Source: Acanthosepion lycidas
Lineage: Eukaryota > Mollusca > Cephalopoda > Sepiida > Sepiidae
Assembly (NCBI GenBank): GCA_963932145.1
Contig: OZ010596.1
Location: 88,123,323 to 88,187,322, forward strand
DNA: 64,000 bases
Reading direction: 5' to 3'
Under the pieces are notes generated by a model. The model ran no database searches. It saw only the letters and a list, made by a program, of their open reading frames with translations, and was not told where the DNA came from. Positions 10,612 to 20,973 of the stretch are shown piece after piece (position 1 is the first letter of the stretch; every line of letters starts with the position of its first letter). The translations under genes and the position numbers were made by a program.

Positions 10612-10990
10612 TTTGGAGGTACCTACTTTCATAGTAATTGTTTTGATGAATTTTCCTCTATGGTACCCTAGACATTATGAAGTTAAGTTCAGTACTAGAT
10701 TGACAACAAAGTCTCATCAGTTTACACTTAAATTGTCTAGATACAACCGCAAGTTCTATGCTAACAGTTTCTTTTCTCGTACTTCTCAGATGTCTTTCGG
10801 TTCCATGCTTTCCAGCTTTTTTTGATCTGCAAACATTTAAATGCTATGTCAATCGTTATCTATGGTCTTCTTGATTACTCACTCTTTAATAATGTTTTTT
10901 CCTCTTTTTTTTCTTATTCTTTCAGACTTAGTAACTCTTTGTATCTTATTGGCTTTAATGCCTTGCTTGGGGTGAAACGATTCAAAAAAG
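10612..10990 (+). pseudogene. L-A LINE C-terminus and 3' UTR
   Basis: Decayed blocks equivalent to YFHSNCFDEFSSMVP, RLTTKSHQFTLKLSRYNRKF, YANSFFSRTSQMSFGSML and a 3' end GCCTTGCTTGGGGTGAAACG. Several frameshifts. Confidence 0.75.
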
Positions 10991-11033
10991 ATAGCGCCAA
11001 AAAGGGAGAAAATATTCATGGGATTAGCGTAGT

Positions 11034-11052
11034 ATGTGTGTGTGTGTGTGTG
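11034..11052. repeat. (GT)n microsatellite
   Basis: About nine GT units, in otherwise unassigned DNA (10991-11224). Confidence 0.9.
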
Positions 11053-11224
11053 TTTATGCACGCATGCGCATGTCAGACAAACAGTGGGTAAGTGAAAGAC
11101 AAAATGAGAAAAAAATAGTGTTGTGTTTCTTTCGGAAGTGGAACTTCTTCAGTCTAATAGCATTAAAAGACACGGGAAACGGGAGAATCTACAACGAACA
11201 ACCGTTTTGTTTTTTTTTTTTAAA

Positions 11225-11568
11225 TTGAGTTCACCCGCATGCAAGGCAGTAAAATCATTGAGACACAAGGGGGTAATGGGGGTAAAAGAGTAAGAAACAG
11301 AAACATTACTAAGGAGCGAGAACAAAAGAAGAGTAATCAGGAAGACAGTAGATAGCGATTGACATTGCATTTAAATTTTTGCAGATTAAAGTTGGCTGAA
11401 AAGCATCGAACCGGAAGAGAGTTCCACAAGCGAGAAGTGTGAAAAAAGAAACTGTTAGCATAGAACTTACGGTTACATCTAGCCAGCTCAACTATAAACT
11501 GATGAAATCTCAACGCCAGTCGAGTATGGCGCTTAAATTCAAAAAGTCTAGGTAGAATAGCGAAGAGC
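11225..11568 (-). pseudogene. L-A LINE C-terminus and 3' UTR, split by a SINE
   Basis: The minus strand reads from the ORF block with SHQFTV..ARCNRKFYANSFF to the 3' UTR and a T-run on the plus strand (poly-A tail, 11208-11221). The ORF continues at 11779-11830 beyond the nested SINE. Confidence 0.8.
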
Positions 11569-11778
11569 AATATTTATTCTGTTATCTACAGAAATGTGGC
11601 ACAAGGCCGAAAAGGGGATTGGGGAAAGGACGGTCTTCTTCTGTCTTAACTATAACTTAGCTAGCCGCAAGCACTGACCTAATCATACAAAACAATATTC
11701 CTTACACCAAAACAACACATTCATACGTACCTTTCTTACTCCAACCACCATAATACCTCTTTGTCTCTATGAAACAAT
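11569..11778 (-). mobile_element. SINE-like insertion (210 bp) with 15-bp target duplication
   Basis: The flanking 15-mer AGAATAGCGAAGAGC occurs at 11554-11568 and again at 11779-11793, and the L-A sequence is continuous if the insert and one duplicate are removed. Read on the minus strand, the insert ends GGCCTTGTGCCACATTTCTG and then AT-rich sequence, the same tail as the S1 tRNA-like SINEs; its head (TTTCATAGAGACAAAGAGGT) differs and shows no clear A and B boxes. Its size, variable-length target duplicate and shared tail fit LINE-driven SINE insertion. Confidence 0.85.
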
Positions 11779-11849
11779 AGAATAGCGAAGAGCTCATCAG
11801 ACCAATTACCATGAAAGTATTTATGGAAATGTTGTTGAATAGATGGTAA

Positions 11850-12062
11850 CGGCAATAGTGAAATTAACTGTTTCTTTATAAAGAAACATTTAGCATTCAC
11901 TGACTGAACAATTAGTATTACTATCAGCTGAAATTTACAAAATCTTTCTCTTAAAACCTTTTCAGAAAAACAGGTTTCCTATGCACACTGTTATTGCTTT
12001 TTCTAGTTTCAATGGGAGTTTCCGTCTTAACCTTTTATTTAAAGTGGTGTGGAAAGCCAACA
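11850..12062 (+). repeat. R4 interspersed repeat
   Basis: Contains GGTAACGGCAATAGTGAAAT, TTCTTTATAAAGAAACATTT, CATTCACTGACTGA, AAAATCTTTCTCTT and TTTAAAGTGGTGTGGAAAGC. The matching order is at 22617-22960. A detached R4 tail is at 12640-12725. Confidence 0.65.
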
Positions 12063-12089
12063 TCTATGATTATATTATTGTTTAGTTGT

Positions 12090-12255
12090 GAGGTGTGGAC
12101 ATTTTTCCAACAAACATTTAATGACTCCTGGAACATTTCTCCCGCAAACAATATTTGGCGGACTCATGCGAGTCAAGGCAAAAATAAGAGAAGTATGGAA
12201 TTTAAATACATGCACGAACAAAAAGACATTACATTAATGTGTACACAACTGAAAG
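12090..12255 (+). repeat. R5 interspersed repeat, divergent copy
   Basis: Shares CAACAAAC, the GGCGGACTCATGCGAGTC block, ATGGAATT and GACATTACATTAATG-like segments with the R5 pair at 15720-16690. Confidence 0.55.
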
Positions 12256-12296
12256 TAAAGGGAAAATATTAAAAGCCTGGCTATTAAGAATGTGCT

Positions 12297-12297
<1 letters not shown>

Positions 12298-12354
<57 letters not shown>
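12298..12354. repeat. (TG)n microsatellite
   Basis: About 28 TG units. The following 12355-12815 holds a short R4-like tail (12640-12725) and nothing else recognised. Confidence 0.95.
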
Positions 12355-12355
<1 letters not shown>

Positions 12356-12815
12356 TACGAGCTTGTGTGATATACATATGTGGGTATGTGAGTATATGTG
12401 ACAATTCACTCATCACTGGACCAAGGAAACGAATGTGACCCAATGGGGACGTCTTCACCTACGTCCTACTATATCTTGGAGCAAGAGGAAGAAAGAAAAA
12501 GAGGAAGGAAATGTTTGTCATTTTTATAGATTTAAACAGCGCCACCTAATGGGAGTTTGACGAAGTAAAGTGGGGGTAACCCACGATAGTCTGCAAAGTT
12601 AGCATCTTCATTGTATCATTATTTTCTTTACTAATTCTACCTGTTTTTGTTGTTGTTGCTGTTGGAAGTTTTCAAATGATGTGCTTTTTTTTGTTATTTG
12701 GTAGAGCTTTGTGTTTGTATTTTTTTGTCTCCAATCTATAAATTCACCTGAAACAATTTTAAATCATTGATCTGAGAAAACGTTTGTATATAGCTGATAT
12801 AGTTTAGACATTTCT

Positions 12816-13413
12816 GTTTGATTTGGTTTGTTTTACGGTATATCAACCTCAATGGGTTATTTAATGCCGACAACATTTTTAGGATAGATTCGTATGAATA
12901 GAATACGTATTCTTTGGTTTAGATTGGTTTGGTTTATTTTATTTTACAGCAATGGGTTATTTAATGCCGACAACATTTTTAGGATAGATTCGTATGAATA
13001 GAATATGTATTCTTTGGCTTAGATTGGTTTGGTTTATTTTATTTTACAGCATATCAACCTCAATTGGTTATTTAATGCCAACAAAATTTTTTATTGCTGG
13101 TATTATTTTGCTTTGTCAAAAATCTGTTTCTGATAATATATTTCCTTCAAAATTGTATTGCTGGTAATAATTTTTTTCAAAAAAGTATTGCTGGTAATAG
13201 TTAACTATTTGCCCATAGCTGGGACCCTAACAGGTGCTACCACGCCGAGTCAGGGTGGACCTGGGAACACCAGCAATTAAGAGGTGGTTCCATGCTTTAC
13301 AAAACCTCCCGATCAAAGGCCTTGCTGCTGGACGTAGTTTATCATCTTACCCAGGACACCGATGTAGTTTAACGTCTTACCCAGGACGATTAGACATTTC
13401 TAATCGGACTAAC
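12816..13413 (+). repeat. R1 repeat with internal duplications
   Basis: R1 order is complete. The head block (GGGTTATTTAATGCCGACAA..GAATAGAATA(C/T)GTATTCTTTGG) is present two to three times in tandem (12850-13030), and the tail motif GTAGTTTATCATCTTACCCA also recurs twice (13336-13385). Slippage inside one R1 copy explains its extra length. Confidence 0.8.
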
Positions 13414-13439
13414 CATGAATGACATCCATATGAGAGACC

Positions 13440-13557
13440 CCTCGGCTTGGTATCATGCTTAGCAAGCTTGTCTCACTAGAACAATTACGACTGAGTAATG
13501 AGTTCGATACTCATTGGTGCCCCATACTTTCGGCCTTGTTCCACATCTAAGCTAGAA
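13440..13557 (+). repeat. tRNA-like SINE S1
   Basis: A-box-like ATGCTTAGCAAGC and B-box GAGTTCGATACTCATT in tRNA spacing, then TGCCCCATACTTTCGGCCTT and a GTTCCACATCTAAGCT tail. It follows R1 directly. Confidence 0.75.
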
Positions 13558-13730
13558 AATAACAATGACATATATATAAGAATCTAGATCAGACAAGGCT
13601 ACTTAAGAACCTGATTCGAGTTTTTCAGGTATGTATTCTAATTTGTAGCATCTTATTGAAATATCCACTATTCGATGTAAATAGTCATTTAAATCTAAGC
13701 AAAATAAATAAAACTTCATCATACTTATCA

Positions 13731-13968
13731 TAAAACCCAGGTTGTGTGTGTGTGTCTGTACGTTTATATATTGGATCGGATTTCCTACATTTTTCAACCG
13801 ATTTCAACAAAATTTCACAGGACTACGTAAAATTACCTTGCGGTGGTTCTGACAGCGCCAAAATTGGAAAAACACAATTGTTTTTGCACGAAATCAATTT
13901 GAAAACACGATTAAGAGGCATCGCGAGAATGAAAGGGGGACAACTCATATCGAGTTATAATATTATAA
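13731..13968 (+). repeat. Helitron-like fragment (truncated copy)
   Basis: Starts with an AAAACCCAGGTTGTGTGTGT head, then GTTTATATATTGGATCGGAT, TTCCTACATTTTTCAACCGA. The same head begins again at 13969. It looks like a 5' piece abutting a longer copy. Confidence 0.45.
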
Positions 13969-14407
13969 AAACCCAGGTTGTTTGTGTGTGTGTGTGTGTT
14001 CCTTTATATATGGGATCGGATTTCCTACATTTTTCAACAGATGTCAACAAAACTTCACTTTTTTTTTTGGCAGGTAGTGTTTCTTATTGTCTTGCACACT
14101 TTTTTCTTTATTTTTATATTCAGAATGCTTTAAAAATTCCATTTAAAAGACAATTGTTTATAATAAAATTCTGTTCAATCGGTAGACTCATAACGATTGA
14201 AAACAATGTTTTTGTTTGAGTTTGGGTTTGACCAATTCGTAAAAAAAATAAAATAAAATAAAAATAAAAAAATTAATTAAGACATGCGTGTCCGTCAATC
14301 TTAAACAATAATCTTTGTCAATTTTATTTTTCTGTCTTTATGATGGTCGATACTTGATCTATCTCTTACTGTTACATCCCCGGGCAACGCCGAGCTCTAC
14401 TGCTAGT
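13969..14407 (+). mobile_element. Helitron-like non-autonomous element (tentative)
   Basis: Shares its head with 13731-13825. The right end has a GC-rich imperfect stem-loop (CCCGGGCAACGCCGAG, 14379-14394) about 10 bases before CTAGT (14403-14407) followed by T, the arrangement of Helitron 3' ends (hairpin then CTRR, insertion before T). The head lacks a clear TC start. I infer the class from the right end only. No Rep/helicase ORF. Confidence 0.4.
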
Positions 14408-14689
14408 TGTTAATATAATCCTGATTTTCTACTGATATTTTTACAGTAACTTTTAGTTTTACTCTTTAGATTAAATTTTAACATTATAGATGGAAAATGG
14501 AAATGAAGGTGTTACTTTTCAGACAACCTGCAAATTTGTTGAAAATATTTTTTAAAGAGTAATGGGGATAAGAAGGCTAATAGGGGACATAGTTGCAGCC
14601 ATTGTGACTGCTGCTTATCCTGTTTCATTGTGACCTTGTCTACTGCACCCGGGACACTTTGTTCTCCACCGCCCGATAACTACCAGGCT

Positions 14690-14848
14690 CTCCCTCCCTC
14701 CCGCTCTTTTTCTCTCTCGCACACACACACACACTCTCTCTCTCTGCACTTTGGTCCCTACCCCCGATTGAAACTACATCCCAAAAGCAACAAGAAGCAA
14801 AGAAACATTAAAACAAACCATTATTGGAAGGCCGATAGGAAATATAGC

Positions 14849-14892
<44 letters not shown>
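14690..14892. repeat. Simple repeats: (CTCT), (AC)n and (AAT)n
   Basis: CTCCCTCCC/TCTCTC at 14690-14745 with (AC)n inside, then (ATA)n of 14-15 units at 14849-14892. 14408-14689 has no recognised feature. Confidence 0.9.
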
Positions 14893-14894
<2 letters not shown>

Positions 14895-15104
14895 TTTTAT
14901 GACATACCAGTTTTATTGTTGGCTATTTCATTTTGATTGTTTTATTTCTTTCTTCCTTTCTTCTTTCTTTTTTCTTTTTTTTTTTTTATATACAGTTTAA
15001 TGGGTCCTTGTTGTCTGGGTATGTAAATGAAGAGTCCAACAGTTAAATTCAACGTGCATATATGCAGTATGTTTTATTGTATTAAGCAAGTATATTTTTT
15101 TCCT

Positions 15105-15565
15105 TTTTGTCTCAACTTCTGTCTCCCCCTTTCTCTCGCTCTCTCCCTTCTCTTTCTCTCCCACATTCTATCCTCTTTCTCCCCCCTTTCCCTCTCATCT
15201 TTCTCTCCTCCCTCCCTCCCCTTTCTCTCCCCTCACTCTCTCTCTCCCCTTCTCCCGCTATCTCCCCCTCTTTCTCCCCTCACTCTCTCCCTCCCTTCTC
15301 CCCTCAATCTCTCCCCTCTTTTTCCCCTCTCTCTCCCTTCTTTCTCCATGCACTCTCTTCCTCTCTCCTACCTCTCTTCCCTTACTCTCTCCCTTCTTTC
15401 TCTCTTCCCTCTCTCGCTATCTCCCCTCTTTCTCCCCTCACTCTCTCCCCTCTTTTTCCCTGCACTCTCTCCAACCTCACTCCCCTTATTCTCTCCTCTC
15501 TTTCTCTCTTCCCTCTCTCACTATCTCCCCTCTTTCTCCCTCACTCTTTCGTTCTATCCCCTCTA
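15105..15565 (+). repeat. CT-rich polypyrimidine minisatellite
   Basis: About 460 bases of almost pure C/T, built from variants of CTCTCTCCCCTCTTTCTCCC. Repeated cores recur every 24-60 bases. Two long open frames across it encode only Ser/Leu/Pro/Phe, an artefact of composition. A mirror-like purine/pyrimidine strand of this length can form H-DNA. Confidence 0.9.
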
Positions 15566-15719
15566 CAAATTTGTATGTGAGATACAAAGAAAGAGGTGTG
15601 CTCACACAACTAACGGCACACACTCAATTTGCACACATACCCTATAGATATACTCAGCTTAGATTCACCTGCCACAAGTGTTTTCTACATAAGAATCAAA
15701 CTCCCTAGACAAACAATTG

Positions 15720-16215
15720 TCTAAAAAAGCAAGTTTGGTATCTATCACCATACAGCAATGTCATATATTGTTGCCTGAATGGAAAGTATTAGCATTTTAT
15801 ACCTCCAAGTATATTTGTCCAACAAACAATACTTGGCAGACTCATGTGAGTCCAGGTAAAAAAAATATAGTACACAAAACATGGAATTCAAACAAATGAC
15901 AATAAATGCATTAACAAGACATGTTACAGAAGGATAAAGAAAGAAAGTTGAAGTTAGTGAACAGTTCAATACAATCTTCAGTCTGTGTCTCTGAATCTTC
16001 ATACCTCATGTCTATTGGAACAAGAAGAAACATGTATTGCCGCTCCAAAAGAAAAAAGAGGAAGAACCTTTCAAATATTGTGCTGCCTGTGATTATCTTT
16101 ATATGGTGGTAATCCAATAATATGCACATATAGTGGAGAAATGAGACAAAGTGGAAAAATTGTTTTTATGACAACACATCTCAATTTTGTGCACTAGGCT
16201 GGCTTCTTCAGGTCA
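15720..16215 (+). repeat. R5 repeat, first of a tandem pair
   Basis: Matches 16296-16695 closely: TATACAGCAATGTCATATAT, AGACTCATGTGAGTCCAGGT, CATGGAATTCAAACAAATGA, GACATGTTACAGAAGGATAA, TCTGTGTCTCTGAATCTTCA. It carries about 100 bases not in the second copy. No coding sense. Confidence 0.8.
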
Positions 16216-16295
16216 GAATGAAAGAGAAAACTATGTTTTTTTTTATTACAGCCATCAAAGTCTTTAAACAGACACAAACGCAAAACACAATGTCA

Positions 16296-16695
16296 TTTAG
16301 TATCTATCAATATACAGCAAGGTCATATATTGCTGCCAGAATGGTGAGTATTATCATTTTATGTCTCCTGGCATAAGTCCCTGCAAATATTATTTAGCAG
16401 ACTCATGTGATTCCCAGTAAAAAAAAAAAGGACACAAAACATGGAATTCAAACAAATGACAATAAATGCATTAACAAGACATGTTACAGAAGGATAAAGA
16501 AAGAAAATTGAAGTTAATGAACAGTTCAATACAATCATCGGTCTGTGTCTCTGAATCTTCATGCATCATGTCTATTGGAGTGAGAAGAAACGTTTTGCCA
16601 CACCAAAAGTCAATGGGAAAACTATAAGAGACAAAGTGGAATAGTTTTTTTTTATGACATTTTTCAACTTTGTTCATTAGGTTGGTGTTTGTTGT
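16296..16695 (+). repeat. R5 repeat, second of a tandem pair
   Basis: About 570 bases downstream of the first copy and roughly 90 percent identical by eye over the central 250 bases. The pair is a local segmental duplication or two insertions of one family. Confidence 0.8.
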
Positions 16696-16699
16696 TGTT

Positions 16700-17045
16700 T
16701 ATTTTCTTTTATGGCATATTAACCGCAGTGGGTTATTAATGTCAACACGATTTTTAGGATAAGTTCATATGAATAGAATATGTATTCGTTGTAAGAAATC
16801 AGTTTGTAGATCAGCTTTTATTGACATATTTTTGCAAAAAGGTTTTTTTCAGAAGTCAAATGTATTGCTGGGCATATTTTTTTCTCAAAAGATTTTACTA
16901 GAAAAACCTATTTTACACTTTAATAGTGTTTTGAACCCAGTTTGGGGATTAACTACTTGCCAATACTTGCCAATACCTGGGACCTTTGTCCCCACAATGC
17001 TCAACCGAATTTTTTCAGGAGCTAATTTAATAATTCAATATTTTA
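16700..17045 (+). repeat. R1 repeat, 3'-truncated
   Basis: The head (TTTATGGCATATTAACCGCA, GAATAGAATATGTATTCGTT) through AACCCAGTTTGGGGATTAAC and ACCTGGGACC is present; the GGCCT..GGATGTAG end is missing. TTGCCAATAC is duplicated (16959-16978). Confidence 0.75.
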
Positions 17046-17159
17046 ATATTTAATAATTCAATAATTCTATATATTTTATAGGTACACAATCTCAAAAATA
17101 TATTTTTGGAATTCAGACCTTTTCTGATTTCAGGATGATATTGCAGATTCCATATAATT

Positions 17160-17785
17160 AGTCATCCTGGGTATGATGATGAACTACATCCTGCAGCAGG
17201 GCCTCTGATCAGGAGGTTTTAAGGAGCATGGAAACACCTCTTAATTGTAATATATTTTCATAGAAAAAAGAAAAAATTAAAAATTAAAAAATTACCAGCA
17301 ATATATTTTCATAGAAAAAAGAAAAAATTAAAAATTAAAAAATTACCAGCAATATATTTTCATAGAAAAAAGAAAAAATTAAAAATTAAAAAATTACCAG
17401 CAATATATTTTCATAGAAAAAAGAAAAAATTAAAAATTAAAAAATTACCAGCAATATATTTTCATAGAAAAAAGAAAAAATTAAAAATTAAAAAATTACC
17501 AGCAATATATTTTCATAGAAAAAAGAAAAAATTAAAAATTAAAAAATTACCAGCAATATATTTTCATAGAAAAAAGAAAAAATTAAAATTAAAAAATTAC
17601 CAGCAATATATTTTCATGGAAAAAAGAAAATATTAAAAAATTACTAGCAATATATTTTTGTAAAAAATTATGAGCAATACATTTTTGCAAAAGAAAAAAA
17701 AATTACCAAAGCTCACAAGAAAATAAAATTTCAGCTTTAAATGGCCCATAAGTAGTTGATATGCCATTAAACAAACCAAACCAAA
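17160..17785 (-). repeat. R1 repeat with internal 51-bp minisatellite
   Basis: Outer parts are R1 in reverse: GATGAACTACATCC, GCCTCTGATCAGGAGG, CACCTCTTAATT on the left and TTTAAATGGCCCATAAGTAG, TTGATATGCC on the right. The middle (17247-17640) is an array, annotated separately. Confidence 0.8.
17247..17640 (+). repeat. 51-bp tandem array inside R1 (about 7.5 copies)
   Basis: Unit begins ATTACCAGCAATATATTTTC and continues with an A-rich ATAGAAAAAAGAAAAAATTAAAAATTAAAAA part. Unit starts step by exactly 51 bases (17291, 17342, 17393 and so on). The last one or two units are shortened and mutated. The unit derives from the R1 ATTGCTGGTAAT motif, so the array grew from within R1. Repeats have no unique spacers, so this is not a CRISPR. 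Confidence 0.95.
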
Positions 17786-17796
17786 TCAAATAGACA

Positions 17797-18049
17797 AGTT
17801 GATTGTTCAGGAATAACACTTTACGTTATTACACTTTGGACTTGGATCAGCAGTAATGTGGTTCAACAGAACAATGATAAGAAGACCATAGACAGAGCAT
17901 GTATGCAACAAGGAAGTTTTAAGGAAAATGGAAACAAAAAGGACAATCATATATAGAATCAAAGACAGTTGAAATTTCCAAGACACATAATGAGGAAAGA
18001 AGGTTTGGAAAATTTGACACTCAAAAAACATGTTGACAGAGAAAGGCAG
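17797..18049 (+). pseudogene. L-C LINE C-terminal fragment, copy 1
   Basis: The plus strand reads, across frame breaks, I(K)RQLKFPRHIMRKEGLENL and then TLKKHVDRERQ. This matches the C-terminus of a widespread LINE ORF2 (RQLKFLGHIMRKEGLENLTL). It stops where R6 begins at 18050. Confidence 0.7.
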
Positions 18050-18325
18050 CACTATATAAACAGATTTGGAATTAATATTTCTCCACACAAGAAAATTTAC
18101 AATAGAAAATGTTGGCATTTACTTACTTCCCATATATATTTTTAGTGTTCTGCAATTTTACTATATCTACGTAATCATCAGAGTAGATGAAAGCCTTGAC
18201 ATTTGTTAAACAAATCATACTCATTGGTCATATCATAGGTTAATGTAAACAACTAGTTTGATTCACATTGTGATTTATTGTGGGGTTCACTTGGTTTCCA
18301 TCTTTGTTTTTTTTTACATCCCAGT
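18050..18325 (+). repeat. R6 repeat, copy 1
   Basis: Nearly identical over 276 bases to 20551-20828. Landmarks: AAAATGTTGGCATTTACTTA, TAATCATCAGAGTAGATGAA, GTTTGATTCACATTGTGATT, a T-run and ACATCCCAG. It cuts L-C copy 1. No coding sense, no inverted ends and no clear target duplicate. Confidence 0.85.
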
Positions 18326-18422
18326 TTCGTCAATTTTAACAAAGCTCATAGGAAAATAAAGTTTCAGTATTAAATGACCCATAAGTAGTTGATATAACGT
18401 TAAACAAATCAAACCAAATAAA
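18326..18422 (-). repeat. R1 terminal fragment
   Basis: AGCTCATAGGAAAATAAAGT, TTAAATGACCCATAAGTAGT and a GTTAAACAAATCAAACC end match 17708-17795. Together with the adjoining L-C it forms a duplicated R1-tail/L-C unit. Confidence 0.7.
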
Positions 18423-18425
18423 GCC

Positions 18426-18900
18426 ATATAAATAGTAGACAATATGATTGTTTGGGAATGACATTGTCTCTGTTTTAAACCATATAAATATTTGCACTGA
18501 GTGCAGTAATTTGGACTGTAAATAATAATATTACACTTTGGACTTGGATGAACAGTAATGTGATTTGACAGAACAATGATAAGAATACCATAGACAGAGC
18601 ATGTATGCAACAAGGAAGTTTTAAGGAAAATGAAAACAAAAAGGACAATCATATATAGAATCAAAGACAGTTGAAATTGCCAAGACATATAATGAGGAAA
18701 GAAAGCTTGGAAATTTTGACACTCACAGAACATGTAGACAGAAGGAGGCAGCAAGTAGCTTGTCTTATGGATGGTAGAACAGGGAATTGGAGGATAGAAA
18801 AAAATGAACATCATTAAGAACTACAAAAGATAGGATGTCATAGAGAGCTATGATAGACTTCAACCTGAAGAGACAAGGAAGACAGAAGAAAATATTTAGA
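18426..18900 (+). pseudogene. L-C LINE C-terminal fragment, copy 2
   Basis: Reads IKDS(R)QLKLPRHIMRKESLEILTLTEHVDRRRQ then decays through MDGRTGNWRIEKNEHH and KRQDVIESYDR. It extends about 150 bases further than copy 1, and its left flank repeats that of copy 1, so the block was duplicated before R6 inserted into copy 1. Confidence 0.7.
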
Positions 18901-19014
18901 TAATTTTGTAATCACTTTAACTTAAAATAAATCATATTCGTGTTACTAACAATAATAAAAATGTGAGAAATTTACTATTTTCCTTGAATCGGAATCTTGA
19001 ATAATTGCATAATA
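18901..19014. other. AT-rich linker
   Basis: No feature recognised. Confidence 0.4.
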
Positions 19015-19425
19015 GAATGTAAACATATGAAAGTGAATTTATACATTTTCTTTCTTCTTGAATATTGAAAACAAAAATAATAAACACTATTTATTTAATA
19101 TATTGTTTATTGGAATGGTTGGCAAAACGTTGACTAATTGTTAATCAATTTTAATTTTATAAAATGGTAAATAATAAGAATTTCCTTATAGTTGGTTCAC
19201 ATATTTTAATAATTTAGTAAATGTTTATAAGTTTATGAATAAAAAATTTTCATATTTACCACTTTATAAATTGTTAAATAATAAATATTGCATTATATTC
19301 ATTTTTAGTTTTTTAGAATATTGTAAATATAAAATTATTCTTGTAAATAAACAAATAGTGATTTGTTTTGTGCTCAAGAACCAAAAAAAATGAATCAATT
19401 CACTTTCATCATATGTTTAGGTTTT
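19015..19425 (+). mobile_element. R7 MITE-like element, empty-site copy
   Basis: Left end TAAACATATGAAAGTGAATT and right end AATTCACTTTCATCATATGTTTA are inverted repeats. The inside matches 29170-30070 block for block once an LTR and a mini-mariner are removed from the latter. No ORF. Class undetermined; target duplication not resolved. Confidence 0.75.
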
Positions 19426-20550
19426 GTTCAAATTTTCATCATAGCATTTTTTTAAAAAAATTAACGTTGTTGATGAGCCAAGGTTGTTAAAATAATAAAA
19501 GTTTCAAGGAAAGAACAGTTCATTTTATACACCATCTTTTTTGGTGGGTAAGAAATATAAAGATTTTCAACCTTAGAAACATTAAAAACTCTAAAGAAGA
19601 CATCAGTTCAACACAGAGAAATGTACACTGTTCATAATACAGAAAAGGACATTTTTTATTAGATTTCAGAGGCCTTAAATTAATATTAATTTAATCTGCA
19701 TAATAACTTCAAACTGCAGATTTTACAATAAATCCAATAACTTTTATGAAACTTCTTGAAACTTCCTAAAAATTTAACTCAAGCTTTGATTCCATGTCTA
19801 AATTAATCATTTATAATTTGATAAAAATTGTTCAAAGCAAATTCGAGTTATTGAGGTCTGTGATTTGCATAATAACTTCAAATGGCAGAAATTGTTGTAG
19901 TTAAGCAATAGGGACATGGTTACGCAGAGGAGATCTAAAAAGAGAAACAGAATCCTTTATTGCTTCAAATCATCGGAAATGCATCAGGCTAAATGACATC
20001 AAAACTGGAATTAACAAAACCCATTAAAATAGTAAATATGGCATCTGCGGAGAGAAAAAGGTGACATTGTAGGCTGCATTATATGTTAATGTAGCAAGCT
20101 AGATGAAAAGGAATACAAGTTAGGGGCAATGATATATTAGGAATTATGTAATCAACATTGCTTTGGCCATGTAAACAAAAGCTGACAGCCCAAACCAGAA
20201 AAGGTCGTCTTAGAAAAGAAAAATCATAATGTACTCTGGTCAAATCATACTGAAACACCAGTTCTTTTTAGATTACTCTGGTTAATCAGGGTCGATATAA
20301 CCCTGTGAATGATTTACAGGGTTATATCCAGAGAGTGTTATATCCAGAGAGTTATATCCAGAGAGTATTTTGATTGCAGAACATAATAATTATTTAATGA
20401 TAAGATTTTTTTTACTTAGCAATAACTTAAGTCAAAAATTTACCAAGTGTGGGCTAATACAAATTTTTATGTGATGAGCCACGGGCAAAATGTCTGATTT
20501 TTATCTTTTAATTGTACTTCTGAAGTTAATATTTTGTATAAGTTTTCTAG
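19426..20550. other. AT-rich stretch, no gene
   Basis: No coding frame supported. A short direct repeat GGGTTATATCCAGAGAGT is seen three times at 20318-20366. Confidence 0.5.
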
Positions 20551-20828
20551 CACAATATATAAACCGATTTGAAATGAATATTTCTTCACACAAAAAAAAT
20601 TTACAATAGAAAATGTTGGCATTTACTTACTTCCCATATATATTTTTAGTGTTCTGCAATTTTACTATATCTACGTAATCATCAGAGTAGATGAAAGCCT
20701 TGACATTTGTTAAACAAATCTTACTCATTGGTCATATCATAGGTTAATGTAAACAACTAGTTTGATTCACATTGTGATTTATTGTGGGGTCCACTTGGTT
20801 TCCATCTTTGTTTTTTTTACATCCCAGT
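20551..20828 (+). repeat. R6 repeat, copy 2
   Basis: See 18050-18325. Differences are only a handful of substitutions, showing recent duplication or mobility. Confidence 0.85.
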
Positions 20829-20973
20829 ATAGTTAAATTTTTCTTTTGATGAATTCCGAAATGTTTTTGTGTCTTTCCATCCTTTAACTTTGAAATTAGG
20901 CAGGAATCTACTTGATACTTTCTACCAATATCAATATGCTGATCTGTGTCAGCCTAAATAGATACCTATTTTA

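Noticed and set aside
15027..15647. 206- and 157-codon open frames rich in Ser/Leu/Pro/Phe
   Set aside because: They are translations of a CT-rich satellite in different frames; composition, not coding, keeps them open.
17247..17640. Regular 51-bp array as a CRISPR
   Set aside because: Units are contiguous with no unique spacers, the host is eukaryotic in character, and there are no cas genes. The same holds for the 64-bp array at 25728-26465.
18314..18814. 166-codon minus-strand frame
   Set aside because: It is antisense to an L-C LINE fragment, whose plus-strand reading matches a known LINE pattern.
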